A stretch of DNA of 64,000 nucleotides from Burkholderiales bacterium RIFCSPHIGHO2_01_FULL_63_240 (GTDB taxonomy: Bacteria; Pseudomonadota; Gammaproteobacteria; Burkholderiales; Burkholderiaceae_C), in NCBI GenBank assembly GCA_001770725.1, contig MERU01000001.1, positions 186,001 through 250,000 of the forward strand. Direction: 5' to 3'. Each line of letters starts with the position of its first letter. Within the stretch, counting starts at the first letter, position 1. The translations under genes and the position numbers were made by a program. Below are positions 24,932 to 34,524 of the stretch, piece after piece. The notes below the pieces were generated by a model. It made no database searches and was not told where the DNA came from. It saw nothing but the letters and a program-made list of their open reading frames with translations.

Positions 24932-26488
24932 ATGATCAACATCCGCAACATCCGCATTGGTCAACGCCTGACGATCGGCTTCGGCCTCGTGATCGCCTTG
25001 ATGGTTTTGCTGGCCGGCCTGGCCCTGACCCGCATCCAGGGCCTGAGCCACGAGACCACGGAGATCGTCAGCGGCACCTACCCTCAGACGGTGACCGCCA
25101 ACCGGATGAAGGCCAACCTCAACGAGATTTCCCGCAGCATGCTCAGCGTGCTGGTGATGAGCGACGACGAGCAGATCAAGGGTGAACTGACCAACATCGC
25201 CAAGTACGAAAAGCTCAACGTCGACCTGGCCGCCGAGGTGGAAAAGGCCCTGCCCGACGAAGCCGACAAGGAACTGCTGGCCAACCTGACCAAGTACCGC
25301 GAGCGCTCGGGCAAGGCGCAAAAGGCCTTTGTGGACCTGATCCAGGGCGGCCAGAAAGAAGAGGCGCTGACCAAGTTCCTGTTCTCGGTTCGCTCGACGC
25401 ACACCAAGTACTTCGAGGCCCTGGAGCAGCTCAACACCCGCCAGCACGCCCTGATGGAAGCCGCCGGCAACCGCTCGGCGGAGACCGCGCGCAACACCAC
25501 CGTCTTCATCCTGGGCCTGGCCGCGGCCATCGTCGCTGTCAGCGTCGGCGTGGCCCTGTTCTCCACCCGCAGCATCACCCGCCCGCTCACGCGCGCCGTC
25601 TCGCTGGCCAAGCAGGTGGCCGGTGGCGACCTCAGCGCCTCGATCCAGAGCGAAAGCCAGGACGAGACGGGTGAGCTCATGCGCGCCCTCGACGAAATGA
25701 ACCGCAGCCTGCAGCGCATCGTGGGCGATGTGCGCCAGGGCACCGTGGCCATCGCCTCGGCGTCCTCGGAGATTGCCTCGGGCAACTCGGACCTGTCGGT
25801 GCGCACCGAAGAGCAGGCCTCTTCGCTGGCCCAGACCTCATCGGCCATGAACGAGCTCACGCGCATCGTGCGCCAGAACGCCGAGAGCGCGAGCCAGGCC
25901 AACCAGCTCGCGTCCGCCGCCTCGCAGGTGGCGGCCCAGGGCGGCGAGGTCGTGGCCCAGGTGGTCGACACCATGGGCGCGATCAACGCCTCGTCGCGCA
26001 AGATCGTCGACATCATCAGCGTGATCGATGGCATTGCCTTCCAGACCAACATCCTGGCGCTGAACGCGGCCGTCGAGGCCGCCCGAGCTGGCGAGCAGGG
26101 CCGCGGCTTCGCCGTGGTGGCAGGCGAGGTGCGCACGCTGGCCCAGCGCTCGGCCACCGCCGCCAAGGAGATCAAGTCGCTGATCAACGAGTCGGTGGAC
26201 AAGGTCGAACAAGGCAGCAAGCTGGTCAGCGATGCCGGCCAGACCATGGACAACGTGGTCTCCAGCGTGCAGCGCGTGACCGACATCATCGGCGAGATCA
26301 CCGCCGCCTCGCGCTCGCAGAGCGACGGCATCGAGGAGGTCACCCGCAGCATCCACAAGATGGATGGCGTGACCCAGCAGAACGCCGCCCTCGTCGAGCA
26401 GGCCGCCGCCGCGGCCGAATCCATGCAGAACCAGGCGCACAACCTGGCTGCGGTGGTCAGCGTGTTCAAGCTGGATTCGAACACCTGA
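24932..26488 (+). CDS. Methyl-accepting chemotaxis protein
   Basis: A 518-residue chemoreceptor. One membrane helix at about residues 10-32, a four-helix-type ligand domain to about 185 (opening with [11 protein letters not shown] and containing [13 protein letters not shown]), a second membrane helix near 188-208, then HAMP and the methylation/signalling region. The highly conserved hairpin tip is seen as [20 protein letters not shown]. It ends SVFKLDSNT, without an NWETF-type CheR tether. The sigma-28 promoter upstream puts it in the flagellar late regulon, though no other che gene is in the window. Confidence 0.93.
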   Translation: MINIRNIRIGQRLTIGFGLVIALMVLLAGLALTRIQGLSHETTEIVSGTYPQTVTANRMKANLNEISRSMLSVLVMSDDEQIKGELTNIAKYEKLNVDLAAEVEKALPDEADKELLANLTKYRERSGKAQKAFVDLIQGGQKEEALTKFLFSVRSTHTKYFEALEQLNTRQHALMEAAGNRSAETARNTTVFILGLAAAIVAVSVGVALFSTRSITRPLTRAVSLAKQVAGGDLSASIQSESQDETGELMRALDEMNRSLQRIVGDVRQGTVAIASASSEIASGNSDLSVRTEEQASSLAQTSSAMNELTRIVRQNAESASQANQLASAASQVAAQGGEVVAQVVDTMGAINASSRKIVDIISVIDGIAFQTNILALNAAVEAARAGEQGRGFAVVAGEVRTLAQRSATAAKEIKSLINESVDKVEQGSKLVSDAGQTMDNVVSSVQRVTDIIGEITAASRSQSDGIEEVTRSIHKMDGVTQQNAALVEQAAAAAESMQNQAHNLAAVVSVFKLDSNT

Positions 26489-26536
26489 TCGCCTTCCCCT
26501 TGTCAGCACCCCGATCCGATCCAAAAGGACATTCAG

Positions 26537-27118
26537 ATGAAAGCTCACCTCACCGCTGTGATGACCGCCGCCGCCCTGACCCTGGGCTCGCTGTCCACCG
26601 CCCAGGCTGTTGAAGTCCAGGGCGCCAAGATCGAAGACACCGCCACCGTGGCGGGCAAGACCCTGGTGCTCAATGGCGCTGGCGCGCGCATCAAGGCCGT
26701 GTTCAAGATCTACGCCATCGGCCTGTACCTGACCGAGAAGAAGACCAACGCCGCCGACGTGCTGGCCCTGAACGGCCCCAAGCGTTTCAAGATCGTCTTC
26801 CTGCGGGACCTGACCTCCGAAGAGTTCGGCTCTGCTTTCCTGGCCGGCATCAACAAGAACCTGGAAAAAGACGAGAAGACCAAGTACGTCAACCAGATCA
26901 CCAAGTTCGGCGACCTGTTCACCGAGTTCGAAGGCGTCAAGAAGGGCGAGGTGATCATCGGCGACTACAACCCCGCCGTGGGCACCACCATCACGCTCAA
27001 TGGCAAGCAACTGGGCTCGGCGCTGCCCGACATCGGCTTCTACAACGCCATCCTGCGCATCTGGATCGGCGCCAACCCGGCCGACAACCTGCTCAAGCCC
27101 GCGCTGCTGGGCGAGTGA
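26537..27118 (+). CDS. Exported chalcone-isomerase-like protein
   Basis: A 193-residue protein with a clear Sec signal peptide: MKAHLTAVMTAAALTLGSLSTAQA with cleavage after AQA at about 24. The mature part has VEVQGAKIEDTATVAGKTLVLNG and KIYAIGLYL, typical of the bacterial chalcone-isomerase-like family (PF16036 type). Bacterial members are periplasmic and of unknown function, probably ligand binding. AAGGAC precedes the ATG. Confidence 0.85.
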   Translation: MKAHLTAVMTAAALTLGSLSTAQAVEVQGAKIEDTATVAGKTLVLNGAGARIKAVFKIYAIGLYLTEKKTNAADVLALNGPKRFKIVFLRDLTSEEFGSAFLAGINKNLEKDEKTKYVNQITKFGDLFTEFEGVKKGEVIIGDYNPAVGTTITLNGKQLGSALPDIGFYNAILRIWIGANPADNLLKPALLGE

Positions 27119-27129
27119 TTTCGCCCTCG

Positions 27130-27152
27130 GAGGCCCGCACGTGCCGGGCCTC
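27130..27152 (+). terminator. Terminator-like hairpin after the chalcone-isomerase-like gene
   Basis: Perfect 8-bp GC-rich stem, GAGGCCCG (27130-27137) with CGGGCCTC (27145-27152), 11 bases after the stop. No T-run follows; the ffs promoter begins directly after it. Confidence 0.55.
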
Positions 27153-27155
27153 GCG

Positions 27156-27161
27156 TACAAT
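27156..27161 (+). promoter_or_regulatory. -10 element of the SRP RNA gene
   Basis: TACAAT lies 5 bases before the first base of the inferred 4.5S RNA, the right distance for a start at about 27167. No good -35 is visible because the hairpin at 27130-27152 occupies that region. Confidence 0.5.
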
Positions 27162-27165
27162 GGTC

Positions 27166-27267
27166 GGTGACGGGCCTCCCTGCATGGAGGCGCGGCCAAC
27201 CGGGTCAGATCGGGAACGAAGCAGCCCCAACCGTTAGCCGCCAGTGCCAGGGTCAAGGCTCGTCACC
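27166..27267 (+). ncRNA. ffs: 4.5S signal recognition particle RNA
   Basis: About 102 bases. The universally conserved SRP domain IV is visible around 27203-27226: GGTCAGATCGGGAACGAAGC, followed by AGCC, matching the Ffh-binding loop (GGTCAG...GGAA...AGCAGCC). The 3' part contains GCCAGGGT. The two ends pair: GGTGACG at 27166-27172 with CGTCACC at 27261-27267. Length and order fit the small bacterial SRP RNA. No protein-coding gene overlaps it. Confidence 0.93.
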
Positions 27268-27356
27268 CCCTACTCCCTGGATGCCCCTCGCATCGCGGCC
27301 AGGTCCGAACTTCCGCAACGTTCGGGGCACCTGTTGACCCCAACCGCAGCGACCCG

Positions 27357-28484
27357 ATGGCATCCGCTCCCTCCCCCGCACGCTTGGCCGATGCCGGCCA
27401 CACCATCGTCCCCATCGACCTGGGCGATCGCAGCTACGACATCCTGATCGGTGGCGGCCTGATGAAGGCCGAGAGCTTCGCCGGGCTGCCCAAGTCATCG
27501 AAGGCGCTGATCGTCACCAACACGACGGTGGGGCCGCTCTACACGGCCAAGCTGCGCGCGGCCATCGCCTCGCTGCACAAAGAAGTGCTGGACGTCGAGC
27601 TGCCCGATGGCGAGCAGTACAAGGACTGGCCCGCGCTCAACCAGGTCTTCACCAAGCTGCTGGAAGAAGCCGCCGACCGCAAAACGGTGCTGTACGCGCT
27701 GGGCGGCGGCGTGGTGGGCGACATGACCGGGTTCGCTGCGGCCTGCTACATGCGCGGCGTGCCCTTCGTGCAGGTGCCCACCACCTTGCTGGCCCAGGTC
27801 GATTCGAGCGTGGGCGGCAAGACGGCCATCAACCACCCCGCCGGCAAGAACATGATCGGGGCCTTCTACCAACCGCTGCGAGTGGTCTGCGACCTCGACT
27901 CGCTGGGCACCCTGCCCCAGCGCGAGCTCCTGGCCGGCCTGGCCGAGGTCATCAAGTACGGCCCCATCGCCGACGCCGAGTTCCTCGCCTGGCTGGAAGC
28001 CAACCTGGACAAGCTGCTGGCACGCGACCGCGAAGCCCTGATCCACGCCGTGCGCCGCTCGTGCGAGATCAAGGCCTGGGTGGTCGGGCAGGACGAGAAA
28101 GAATCGGGCCTGCGCGCCATCCTGAACTACGGTCACACCTTCGGCCACGCCATCGAGGCGGGCATGGGCTACGGCGCCTGGCTGCATGGCGAGGCCGTGG
28201 CCTGCGGCATGGTCATGGCCGCCGACCTGTCGGCCCGCCTGGGCCTGATCGACGCCAGCACCTCCCAGCGCATCAAGGCCCTGATCGAGCGCGCCGGGCT
28301 GCCTGTGGTGGGTCCGGACCTGGGCGCCGACCGCTACCTGGAGCTCATGCAGGTCGACAAGAAGGCCGAAGGCGGGCAGATCCGCTTCGTGGTGATCGGG
28401 CCGCTGGGCCAGGCCAGCATGCAGGCAGCGCCCGAAAACGTGGTGCGCGACGTGATCGCCGCCAACGTGGCCAAGCAGGCCTGA
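27357..28484 (+). CDS. aroB: 3-dehydroquinate synthase
   Basis: A 375-residue DHQ synthase, second step of the shikimate pathway, NAD- and metal-dependent. Motifs: PDGEQYKDW near residue 82, [15 protein letters not shown] near 116, and [22 protein letters not shown] near 138; the zinc ligands are in [20 protein letters not shown] and LHGEAVACG. No aroK lies upstream in this window; the SRP RNA gene does. It is followed by dgt 46 bases later, a common pairing in Burkholderiales. Confidence 0.96.
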   Translation: MASAPSPARLADAGHTIVPIDLGDRSYDILIGGGLMKAESFAGLPKSSKALIVTNTTVGPLYTAKLRAAIASLHKEVLDVELPDGEQYKDWPALNQVFTKLLEEAADRKTVLYALGGGVVGDMTGFAAACYMRGVPFVQVPTTLLAQVDSSVGGKTAINHPAGKNMIGAFYQPLRVVCDLDSLGTLPQRELLAGLAEVIKYGPIADAEFLAWLEANLDKLLARDREALIHAVRRSCEIKAWVVGQDEKESGLRAILNYGHTFGHAIEAGMGYGAWLHGEAVACGMVMAADLSARLGLIDASTSQRIKALIERAGLPVVGPDLGADRYLELMQVDKKAEGGQIRFVVIGPLGQASMQAAPENVVRDVIAANVAKQA

Positions 28485-28530
28485 GGCCACAGCTGAACCC
28501 ACCACTGAAGCCCCCGCGCCCGATCCGAGC

Positions 28531-29658
28531 ATGACGACCACCCCCTGCGCCAGCCAGCCCGATCGTTCGCGAGGGCGGCGCCACGCCGAGCCCTCCGCGC
28601 CCACACGCAGCGACTTCCAGCGCGACCGCGACCGCATCGTGCACTGCACGGCGTTCAGGCGCCTGGTCTACAAGACCCAGGTCTTCCTCAACCACGAGGG
28701 CGACCTGTTCCGCACGCGGCTGACGCACTCGCTGGAGGTGGCGCAATTGGGCCGCTCCATCGCCCGCTCGCTGGGCCTGAACGAAGACCTGGTCGAAGCC
28801 GTGGCGCTGGCCCACGACCTGGGACACACGCCCTTTGGCCACGCCGGCCAGGACGTGCTCAACGAATGCATGGCCGAGCACGGCGGCTTCGAGCACAACC
28901 TGCAGTCGCTGCGCGTGATCGACGAGTTGGAGGAGCGCTACCTGCCCTTCAATGGCCTGAACCTGACCTTCGAGACCCGCGAAGGCGTGCTCAAGCACTG
29001 CTCCAGGCGCAACGCCGAACTGCTGGAAGCGGCCGAGCCCGGCGGCGTGGGCCGGCGCTTCATCGAAGGCACCCAGCCCAGCCTGGAAGCCCAGCTGTGC
29101 AACCTGGCCGACGAGATCGCCTACAACGCCCACGACATCGACGACGGCGTGCGCTCGGGCCTGATCACGCTGGAGCAGCTCGAGGCGGTGCCGCTGTTCA
29201 CCCGCTTTCGTGACGAGACGCTGGCCGAGTTCCCCGGCGCCACGGGCCGCCGCCTGCTGTTCGACAGCATCCGCCGCATGCTCTCGCAGCAGGTCTACGA
29301 CGTGATCGACGCCACGCGGGCGAACCTGGCAGAGCACCGCCCGGCCGATGCCGACGAGGCCCGTCGCTGCCCGCCCCTGGTGCGCTTCAGCCCCGAGATG
29401 CGCGAGGCCAGCACCCAGCTCAAGCGCTTCCTGTTCAAGGAGCTGTACCGGCATCCGCAGGTCAACGAGACCACGGCGCGGGCCAAACAGGTGCTGACCG
29501 AGCTGTTCCATGCCTACGTGGCGGCCCCCTCGGAGATGAAGGCCGCTTACGCGCAGCGCGATGACCGCCACCGGGCCGTGGCCGACTACATCTCGGGCAT
29601 GACCGACCGCTTTGCGGTGCGCGAACACGAGCGTTTGAGCGGGCAGCGGATTTTTTGA
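28531..29658 (+). CDS. dgt: Deoxyguanosinetriphosphate triphosphohydrolase-like protein
   Basis: A 375-residue HD-domain dNTP triphosphohydrolase. Metal-binding residues appear as RLTHSLEVAQ near residue 68 and AHDLGHTPFGHAG near 91, with a later NLADEIAYNAHDIDDG supplying the last Asp. It hydrolyses dNTPs to nucleoside and triphosphate. It ends the aroB unit; the convergent glycosylation island begins 18 bases after its stop. Confidence 0.93.
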   Translation: MTTTPCASQPDRSRGRRHAEPSAPTRSDFQRDRDRIVHCTAFRRLVYKTQVFLNHEGDLFRTRLTHSLEVAQLGRSIARSLGLNEDLVEAVALAHDLGHTPFGHAGQDVLNECMAEHGGFEHNLQSLRVIDELEERYLPFNGLNLTFETREGVLKHCSRRNAELLEAAEPGGVGRRFIEGTQPSLEAQLCNLADEIAYNAHDIDDGVRSGLITLEQLEAVPLFTRFRDETLAEFPGATGRRLLFDSIRRMLSQQVYDVIDATRANLAEHRPADADEARRCPPLVRFSPEMREASTQLKRFLFKELYRHPQVNETTARAKQVLTELFHAYVAAPSEMKAAYAQRDDRHRAVADYISGMTDRFAVREHERLSGQRIF

Positions 29659-29676
29659 TCTGCAGAAAGCATCAAC

Positions 29677-30489
29677 TCATGCCTGGTTGACGCCGAGCTG
29701 CGTGGCCAGGCGCTTGTATTTCTCCAGGGACAAGGACGATATGCCACGTTCCTGGAACTGCTCCTCCCGGAACATGCCCGTGGCGCGCACCCTGATGCCG
29801 CGCTCAGTCATGAACCGATCAAAAGCCACGCCATTGCGCATGCAGGCCCACAGCAAAAGGCGTTCGGCCTGGATGGCTTCGTCGGTGTGCGCGCAAAAAT
29901 CAAGAATCTGCTCGAATCTCTTGGCGAACGCGGCTGCGGCAGAAGGGGTGCAGATCGCCAGGCGATCATTGAGCCCTCCCCACTGCTGCCAAAGCGGCGT
30001 CAGGGCCCGACAACCGCGCAGGTCGCCCAAGTCACGCACCATCCTGAAAGCGTCGAACCGATCGATGTAGAACAGGTCTGGCCGCACGAACAAGACATAG
30101 TCATGATCGGCATCGAGGGTCGCCAGTTCATGCACTTTGTTCAAGGCGTGCAGAGAGCGAAAGATGTTCTTTGTGCTGCTGTGACCATCCTTGTAGTAAT
30201 CGGGGATGATGGCCAGGGTTCGATCAAGGTCTGCGGCCACGTCGAATGCGTCCTGATCGATCAAGGTGATTTGCTCGAACGGCAGCAATCTCAGCGATTC
30301 CGACTCGGTGGCAACGCCCACTTCCGATGAACGTGGATTGTTCAGCCCCGATCTGGGCTGCAGGAATGCGCCATACAGCCTGACCTCACCGATCTCAGAC
30401 CAAGGCGCCACCACCTGATCGATGATCGAGCGATGGGTCACGGAGAGCGACCGGTTGACGCCGTGCAAACAAACAGCCACTCGTTTCAT
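29677..30489 (-). CDS. Putative glycosyltransferase-like protein, glycosylation island
   Basis: A 270-residue protein without signal peptide. It begins MKRVAVCLHGVNRSLS and contains DADHDYVLFVRPDLFYID, a layout seen in proteins annotated as glycosyltransferase-like that act on surface glycans; the family is not certain. Base composition is visibly lower in GC than neighbours, with codons such as TCA, AAA and ATA. It is the last gene of a four-gene minus-strand run that ends beside dgt and begins beside flagellin, so a role in modifying flagellin is inferred from context. Confidence 0.6.
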   Translation of the reverse strand: MKRVAVCLHGVNRSLSVTHRSIIDQVVAPWSEIGEVRLYGAFLQPRSGLNNPRSSEVGVATESESLRLLPFEQITLIDQDAFDVAADLDRTLAIIPDYYKDGHSSTKNIFRSLHALNKVHELATLDADHDYVLFVRPDLFYIDRFDAFRMVRDLGDLRGCRALTPLWQQWGGLNDRLAICTPSAAAAFAKRFEQILDFCAHTDEAIQAERLLLWACMRNGVAFDRFMTERGIRVRATGMFREEQFQERGISSLSLEKYKRLATQLGVNQA

Positions 30490-30507
30490 GCGTTGCCCCC
30501 TGGACGA

Positions 30508-31131
30508 TCAAAACTCGCCGTCCACAGCGATCTTCTGATAGAAGTCAATCAGGCCTTGCAAGCGTTCATCGAAGCGCTGCTGGGCATCCAAAGAGGCGGA
30601 TCGCCCCAGACCGAAGAACAGCAGGTCGGCATGAGAGCAGTCGGTGAAGAAAGCATGCCGCGAGAAAAACCTGTCCAGGTTGACGAAGCGGAAGTCGTCA
30701 GCGGCCAAGTTCTTGTAATAGTCCTGCCCCATCTGAAGGGTCAGGGGAGATGACCTCGGGTCACTCTTGCGAGTGCCATGTTGCCTGCGGCCCAGGGTTG
30801 CGCAAGTCATCACCATCAACCCATCATCCTTGAGCAGACGGATCATGTTCAGCCATGTTTTTTCGTAACCGGGGTTGTGCTCCATGCACTCGCATGAAAT
30901 GACCACGTCGAACGAGTTGGCCTCGCCAGGGAAGTTCTCGCCCTTGCATGCTTGATCAACGCCTCGCCCCAGTGCAACGTCGATTCCGATGTAATCACAC
31001 TCATCAAAGAAAGTTCGAGCGCTACCGTTGATGTCCAGCGAGCCGACTTCGAGGCACCGCATCCCTGAAAAGTACTCAGGAAGAACCTCTTTGACAAACC
31101 CGATGAACCTGTTTTGCTGCATGTGAGCCAT
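30508..31131 (-). CDS. SAM-dependent methyltransferase, class I
   Basis: A 207-residue class I methyltransferase. The SAM motif I is seen as CLEVGSLDINGSA near residue 26, an acidic residue at the end of strand 2 in YIGIDVALG, and the motif after strand 4 as FDVVISCECMEHN. The C-terminal part contains a DDFRFVNLDRFF segment. It lies between two glycosyltransferase-like genes, so it probably methylates a sugar in the same glycan. Spacing is 18 bases to the next gene. Confidence 0.8.
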   Translation of the reverse strand: MAHMQQNRFIGFVKEVLPEYFSGMRCLEVGSLDINGSARTFFDECDYIGIDVALGRGVDQACKGENFPGEANSFDVVISCECMEHNPGYEKTWLNMIRLLKDDGLMVMTCATLGRRQHGTRKSDPRSSPLTLQMGQDYYKNLAADDFRFVNLDRFFSRHAFFTDCSHADLLFFGLGRSASLDAQQRFDERLQGLIDFYQKIAVDGEF

Positions 31132-31168
31132 GGGTGAATCCTTTCAGGTAGATGTTGAAAGCTGCCGC

Positions 31169-32569
31169 TCAACTGCGAACGTGCAAAACGCCCGCAGAGG
31201 GCGAACTCACCAACAGCATTGGCAAGCTCTCGCCGATTTCTTCATGGGCGATCTGGATCTCATCAGCGCTCATGCCGCTCATCCAGACGCTGAAATTGTT
31301 CTGATCCATGTAGGGCGCCAGCGCGGCCAAAGCGATGACAGCGGAACGCCCCTTGCCCCATGCAGATGCGTCAATGAGCACCAGACCGAATTGGCTGGAC
31401 GCAGGAAGCAGGTCCAACTGCGGCAAGTAGCAAACCTGCCCAGACATCTCGTACTCCGCCCAAGGTGTTCGCACCACATTCACCTCGCCGCGGGTCACCT
31501 CGGGCACATCGTTGCCACTTGCCATCACCAGCAATGGCGCCCTCACATGCTGGGCAATGCACTCCAGCATCACCGAGTTTTCACCGTAGCCGAGCAGCAA
31601 GGTATTGCAACGTGAGTCCTGCCTCAACAGCTGCAGCCAGGCGAATCCCATCAGCGCATCGAGGCGGACCAGCTCGCTGACATCGAAGCGCTCCAGCAAG
31701 CGGGGCATCGATGCCGCGAGATGGGCCGCAACAGCAGTGACCCAGCCCTGCGCACCGGATGTCTCAAACACCTTGGACCCTGACGCGGCGCTCGCCATCA
31801 TCGGCCTGGCGCGCTTGGGGATGTCCAGTCGAGGCAATGGTGCCTTGGCACGGACGATGGAGGCGCAACTCCTTTGACGCGGCGAAGACAAGTCATTGCC
31901 CATGTTCGCCATGTTGTGATGGGAGTTCGGGTTGGTTTCCGTGTAGCAATACGCGGGCTTGGGGATGAACTCATACCGTCTTGTTTGATCCAGTATCGGA
32001 TATGCGATGGCGAAATCGCATGCGGCATCCAGCCAACGCCCATCAGGGTACTGGAAATAGCTTTCAGGAACGCTCAACAGAAGGCTGGCCCTGAAGGTGA
32101 AGAAATGACTGCTGCGCCAAGCTTGCGCTCTAGGAGATATCTCCAGGCTCAAGGGGCCATTGCCTCCCAGCCGCTCTCGATCCGTCATGAAGTTGGTCCA
32201 GACAACGTCCTTGCCTGCCTCATAGGACAGCATCATCTGCCTGATGATGTTGGGATCGATCAACCTGTCGTCCGCATCAAGAATCGCGATGACGTCATGC
32301 TCCCCGGCCACCGCGCGCAGGTGCGTCGATGCACTGAATGCCTTGCCCATGCGCTCGTTGTTCCTGACCAGGGTGTGGCGACCGGGCAGCATCTCGTTGA
32401 GCAGTCGCGCAGCCAGTTCATGGCTGCCATCGTCCGACGCATCATCGACATACAGAACTGTCGCTTTCTGATGGCTTTGCTCAACCACCGAAGCGATCGC
32501 TCGCTTGATGTAGTCCTGGCAGTTGCGTCCTGTCATGAAGATCAGGACGCTGAGATCATTTCCGTTCAT
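31169..32569 (-). CDS. Family 2 glycosyltransferase with an extra C-terminal domain
   Basis: A 466-residue protein. Residues 5-130 are a GT-A family 2 glycosyltransferase: LSVLIFMTGRNCQDYIKRAIASV, the nucleotide-binding YVDDASDDGS, and the DxD-type ILDADDR. Residues 290-466 form a separate domain with LLLGYGENSVMLECIA, then VLIDASAWGKG, which resembles a Rossmann fold of a SAM-binding protein, but this is tentative. The ATG at 32569 is preferred to an upstream in-frame Met because it starts exactly at the GT2 domain. Cytoplasmic. Confidence 0.78.
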   Translation of the reverse strand: MNGNDLSVLIFMTGRNCQDYIKRAIASVVEQSHQKATVLYVDDASDDGSHELAARLLNEMLPGRHTLVRNNERMGKAFSASTHLRAVAGEHDVIAILDADDRLIDPNIIRQMMLSYEAGKDVVWTNFMTDRERLGGNGPLSLEISPRAQAWRSSHFFTFRASLLLSVPESYFQYPDGRWLDAACDFAIAYPILDQTRRYEFIPKPAYCYTETNPNSHHNMANMGNDLSSPRQRSCASIVRAKAPLPRLDIPKRARPMMASAASGSKVFETSGAQGWVTAVAAHLAASMPRLLERFDVSELVRLDALMGFAWLQLLRQDSRCNTLLLGYGENSVMLECIAQHVRAPLLVMASGNDVPEVTRGEVNVVRTPWAEYEMSGQVCYLPQLDLLPASSQFGLVLIDASAWGKGRSAVIALAALAPYMDQNNFSVWMSGMSADEIQIAHEEIGESLPMLLVSSPSAGVLHVRS

Positions 32570-32604
32570 GACAATCAATCTCCTTGTTGCACAAAGCCCG
32601 CTGA

Positions 32605-34524
32605 TCAAGCAGACAGGTGTGTTGGCTGCATGCCAGTGCGCATGCGTTCAATCATGCGCACCATCAAAGCTTCGTAATCGCGGGTAAAGCGCTCGCTGTC
32701 GAACAGGGGGCTGTCTTCTCGAGCCTGGTCCAGTCGCTCGCGCAGCGCCTGGCGACGTGCCGGATCACGAGCAATTTCCACAATGGTTCGGCGGTACTGC
32801 CGCACGTCCGTGCAGATCAGCTCTGGCAGGCCAACAGCGTTGAGCAAGCTGCCCGCAACCCGCGAGGCGAAGGTTTCCCCCATCAACGAAACGACGGGCA
32901 AGCCTGCCCAAAGCGCATCGCTGGCCGTGGTGTGGGCGTTGCAAGGCCAGGTGTCGATGAACAGATCGGCCAGGCGCACGCGACTGATGTGTTTCCCCAG
33001 GTCCCAGCGAGGGGCCCAGAACACGCGCTCGGCACCGATGCCTCGCTTGGCCAGCTCTTGCAGCAAGTGGGGCTTGGCCTGACCATGCCAGTCCAGCAGC
33101 CAAAGCACAGCCTCGGGCAGGTCGTTGAGCACGTCCACCCAGGCATCGAGAACATCTGGGGTGATCTTGTAGGCCTGGTTGAAGCCACACAGCACCACCG
33201 CGTTTTCGGGCAGGCCCACTTCGGCGCGGGTCATGGGCTGCGGGCGTGGCCGTTGGCGATCGTTGGGCTGGTAGCACAGCGGCATCTGGGCGATGTGCTC
33301 GGAGAAATAGGCCGCGTGCGAAAGCGGCGTGACCAATGGGTCGCCCACGATGTAGTCGATGAAGGGCGCGCCCGTGGTACCCGGAAAGCCCAGGAAAGCG
33401 GCCTGCAGCGGCGCGGGCCTTCGGGCCAGCACGCCCATGCGGTTGCCGGCGGTGTAGCCCTTGAGGTCGATCAGCAGGTCAAGGTCGTCGTCGGCGATGC
33501 GCTGGGCGATCTGGTGATCGGGCTTGCCCTGCAGGTCCACGAAGTGCTCGACCGCCTTGATGACGCGACGGCGCATGGCCGTGCCGTCGTCGCGACCGGT
33601 GGAATAGGCAAAGACCTCGAAGCGATCGCGGTCATGGTGCTCGAAGACCTCGCACATCAGCACGCAGGTGGCGTGCTGGTGCAGGTCGTTGGAGAGGTAG
33701 CCCACGCGCAGGCGCTGCGGGTTGCCCGTGCGGTTGGGCCGCACCACGGGCTTGAGGTCCAGCCATGTGTTGGACATCAGCGTACACGCCTTGAGCTGGT
33801 GCAGCGGATCGTCCGTCAAGGTGATGTGGGCGAAAGGAGCCGTGATGATGCGGGCGTTGTTTGGCGCCGCGCTCACCAAGCTGCGCAGCTGGGCCTCCTG
33901 CTCGGCAGCCTGCGGCCAGCGGCAGTTCTCACGTTCGGCGTAGGCCAGCATGCCGTGAACGTGCAGGGCGTTGTGCCCCAGGCCCAGGAGCAGGCCGGTG
34001 CGGAAGCACTCCGAGGCCTCTTCCTTGAGCTCCAGCTCATAAAAGGAGATGCCCATGCGGTAGTGCGACAGGGCGTCATCCATGCTGAACATCAAAGCGT
34101 CCATGAAGGCCTGGATGGCTTCCTGGTGTCTGCCGGTGTTTTGCAGCGCGCAGCCCTTGGCCACCCAGTACTCGCGCGAGTTGCGCTGCGCTTCGGGCAT
34201 GGCCGCCAGCACCTGCAGGATCTCGGCGTTGCGATGCAGCCGATGCATGGCCCGCACGCGCATGAAGGCCGCCACCTCGGAGCCCGGCTCCAGCTCGGCT
34301 GCGCGGTCCGCGTGCACCAGGGCCTCTTCGAAGCGAGCGAGCTCCAGGCAGCAGCGCGCCGCGTTCAATCTGTACAGAGGGTCGTTCGGCTGCAGCTTGA
34401 CCGCGGCATCGAAGGACTGAAAAGCCGCCGCCCACTCTTTGACCTTGAGCTTGGTCACCCCGCGCTCCCAATGCTGGTGGGCCTTCTGGGCTGATGCGGA
34501 CTTGGGCTTGCTGACGACTTTCAT
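32605..34524 (-). CDS. TPR-containing SPINDLY-family O-GlcNAc-type transferase
   Basis: A 639-residue protein. Residues 10-190 are tetratricopeptide repeats (for example WAAAFQSFDAAVKLQPNDPLY, then FEEALVHADRAAELEPGSE). Residues 265-639 are the SPINDLY/OGT catalytic region (PF13844 type): RLRVGYLSNDLHQHA, DLLIDLKGYTAGNR, AAFLGFPGTTGAPFIDYIVGD, CGFNQAYKITP and LFIDTWPCNAHTTASDALWAGLPVVSL. Such enzymes transfer sugar from a UDP- or GDP-sugar to Ser/Thr. It is divergent from the tandem flagellin genes, so flagellins are the likely substrates. Confidence 0.87.
   Translation of the reverse strand: MKVVSKPKSASAQKAHQHWERGVTKLKVKEWAAAFQSFDAAVKLQPNDPLYRLNAARCCLELARFEEALVHADRAAELEPGSEVAAFMRVRAMHRLHRNAEILQVLAAMPEAQRNSREYWVAKGCALQNTGRHQEAIQAFMDALMFSMDDALSHYRMGISFYELELKEEASECFRTGLLLGLGHNALHVHGMLAYAERENCRWPQAAEQEAQLRSLVSAAPNNARIITAPFAHITLTDDPLHQLKACTLMSNTWLDLKPVVRPNRTGNPQRLRVGYLSNDLHQHATCVLMCEVFEHHDRDRFEVFAYSTGRDDGTAMRRRVIKAVEHFVDLQGKPDHQIAQRIADDDLDLLIDLKGYTAGNRMGVLARRPAPLQAAFLGFPGTTGAPFIDYIVGDPLVTPLSHAAYFSEHIAQMPLCYQPNDRQRPRPQPMTRAEVGLPENAVVLCGFNQAYKITPDVLDAWVDVLNDLPEAVLWLLDWHGQAKPHLLQELAKRGIGAERVFWAPRWDLGKHISRVRLADLFIDTWPCNAHTTASDALWAGLPVVSLMGETFASRVAGSLLNAVGLPELICTDVRQYRRTIVEIARDPARRQALRERLDQAREDSPLFDSERFTRDYEALMVRMIERMRTGMQPTHLSA

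Noticed and set aside
25084-26484. Long Ser/Ala-rich frame antisense to the chemoreceptor
   Set aside because: Codon-mirroring shadow; the chemoreceptor frame has unmistakable signalling motifs.
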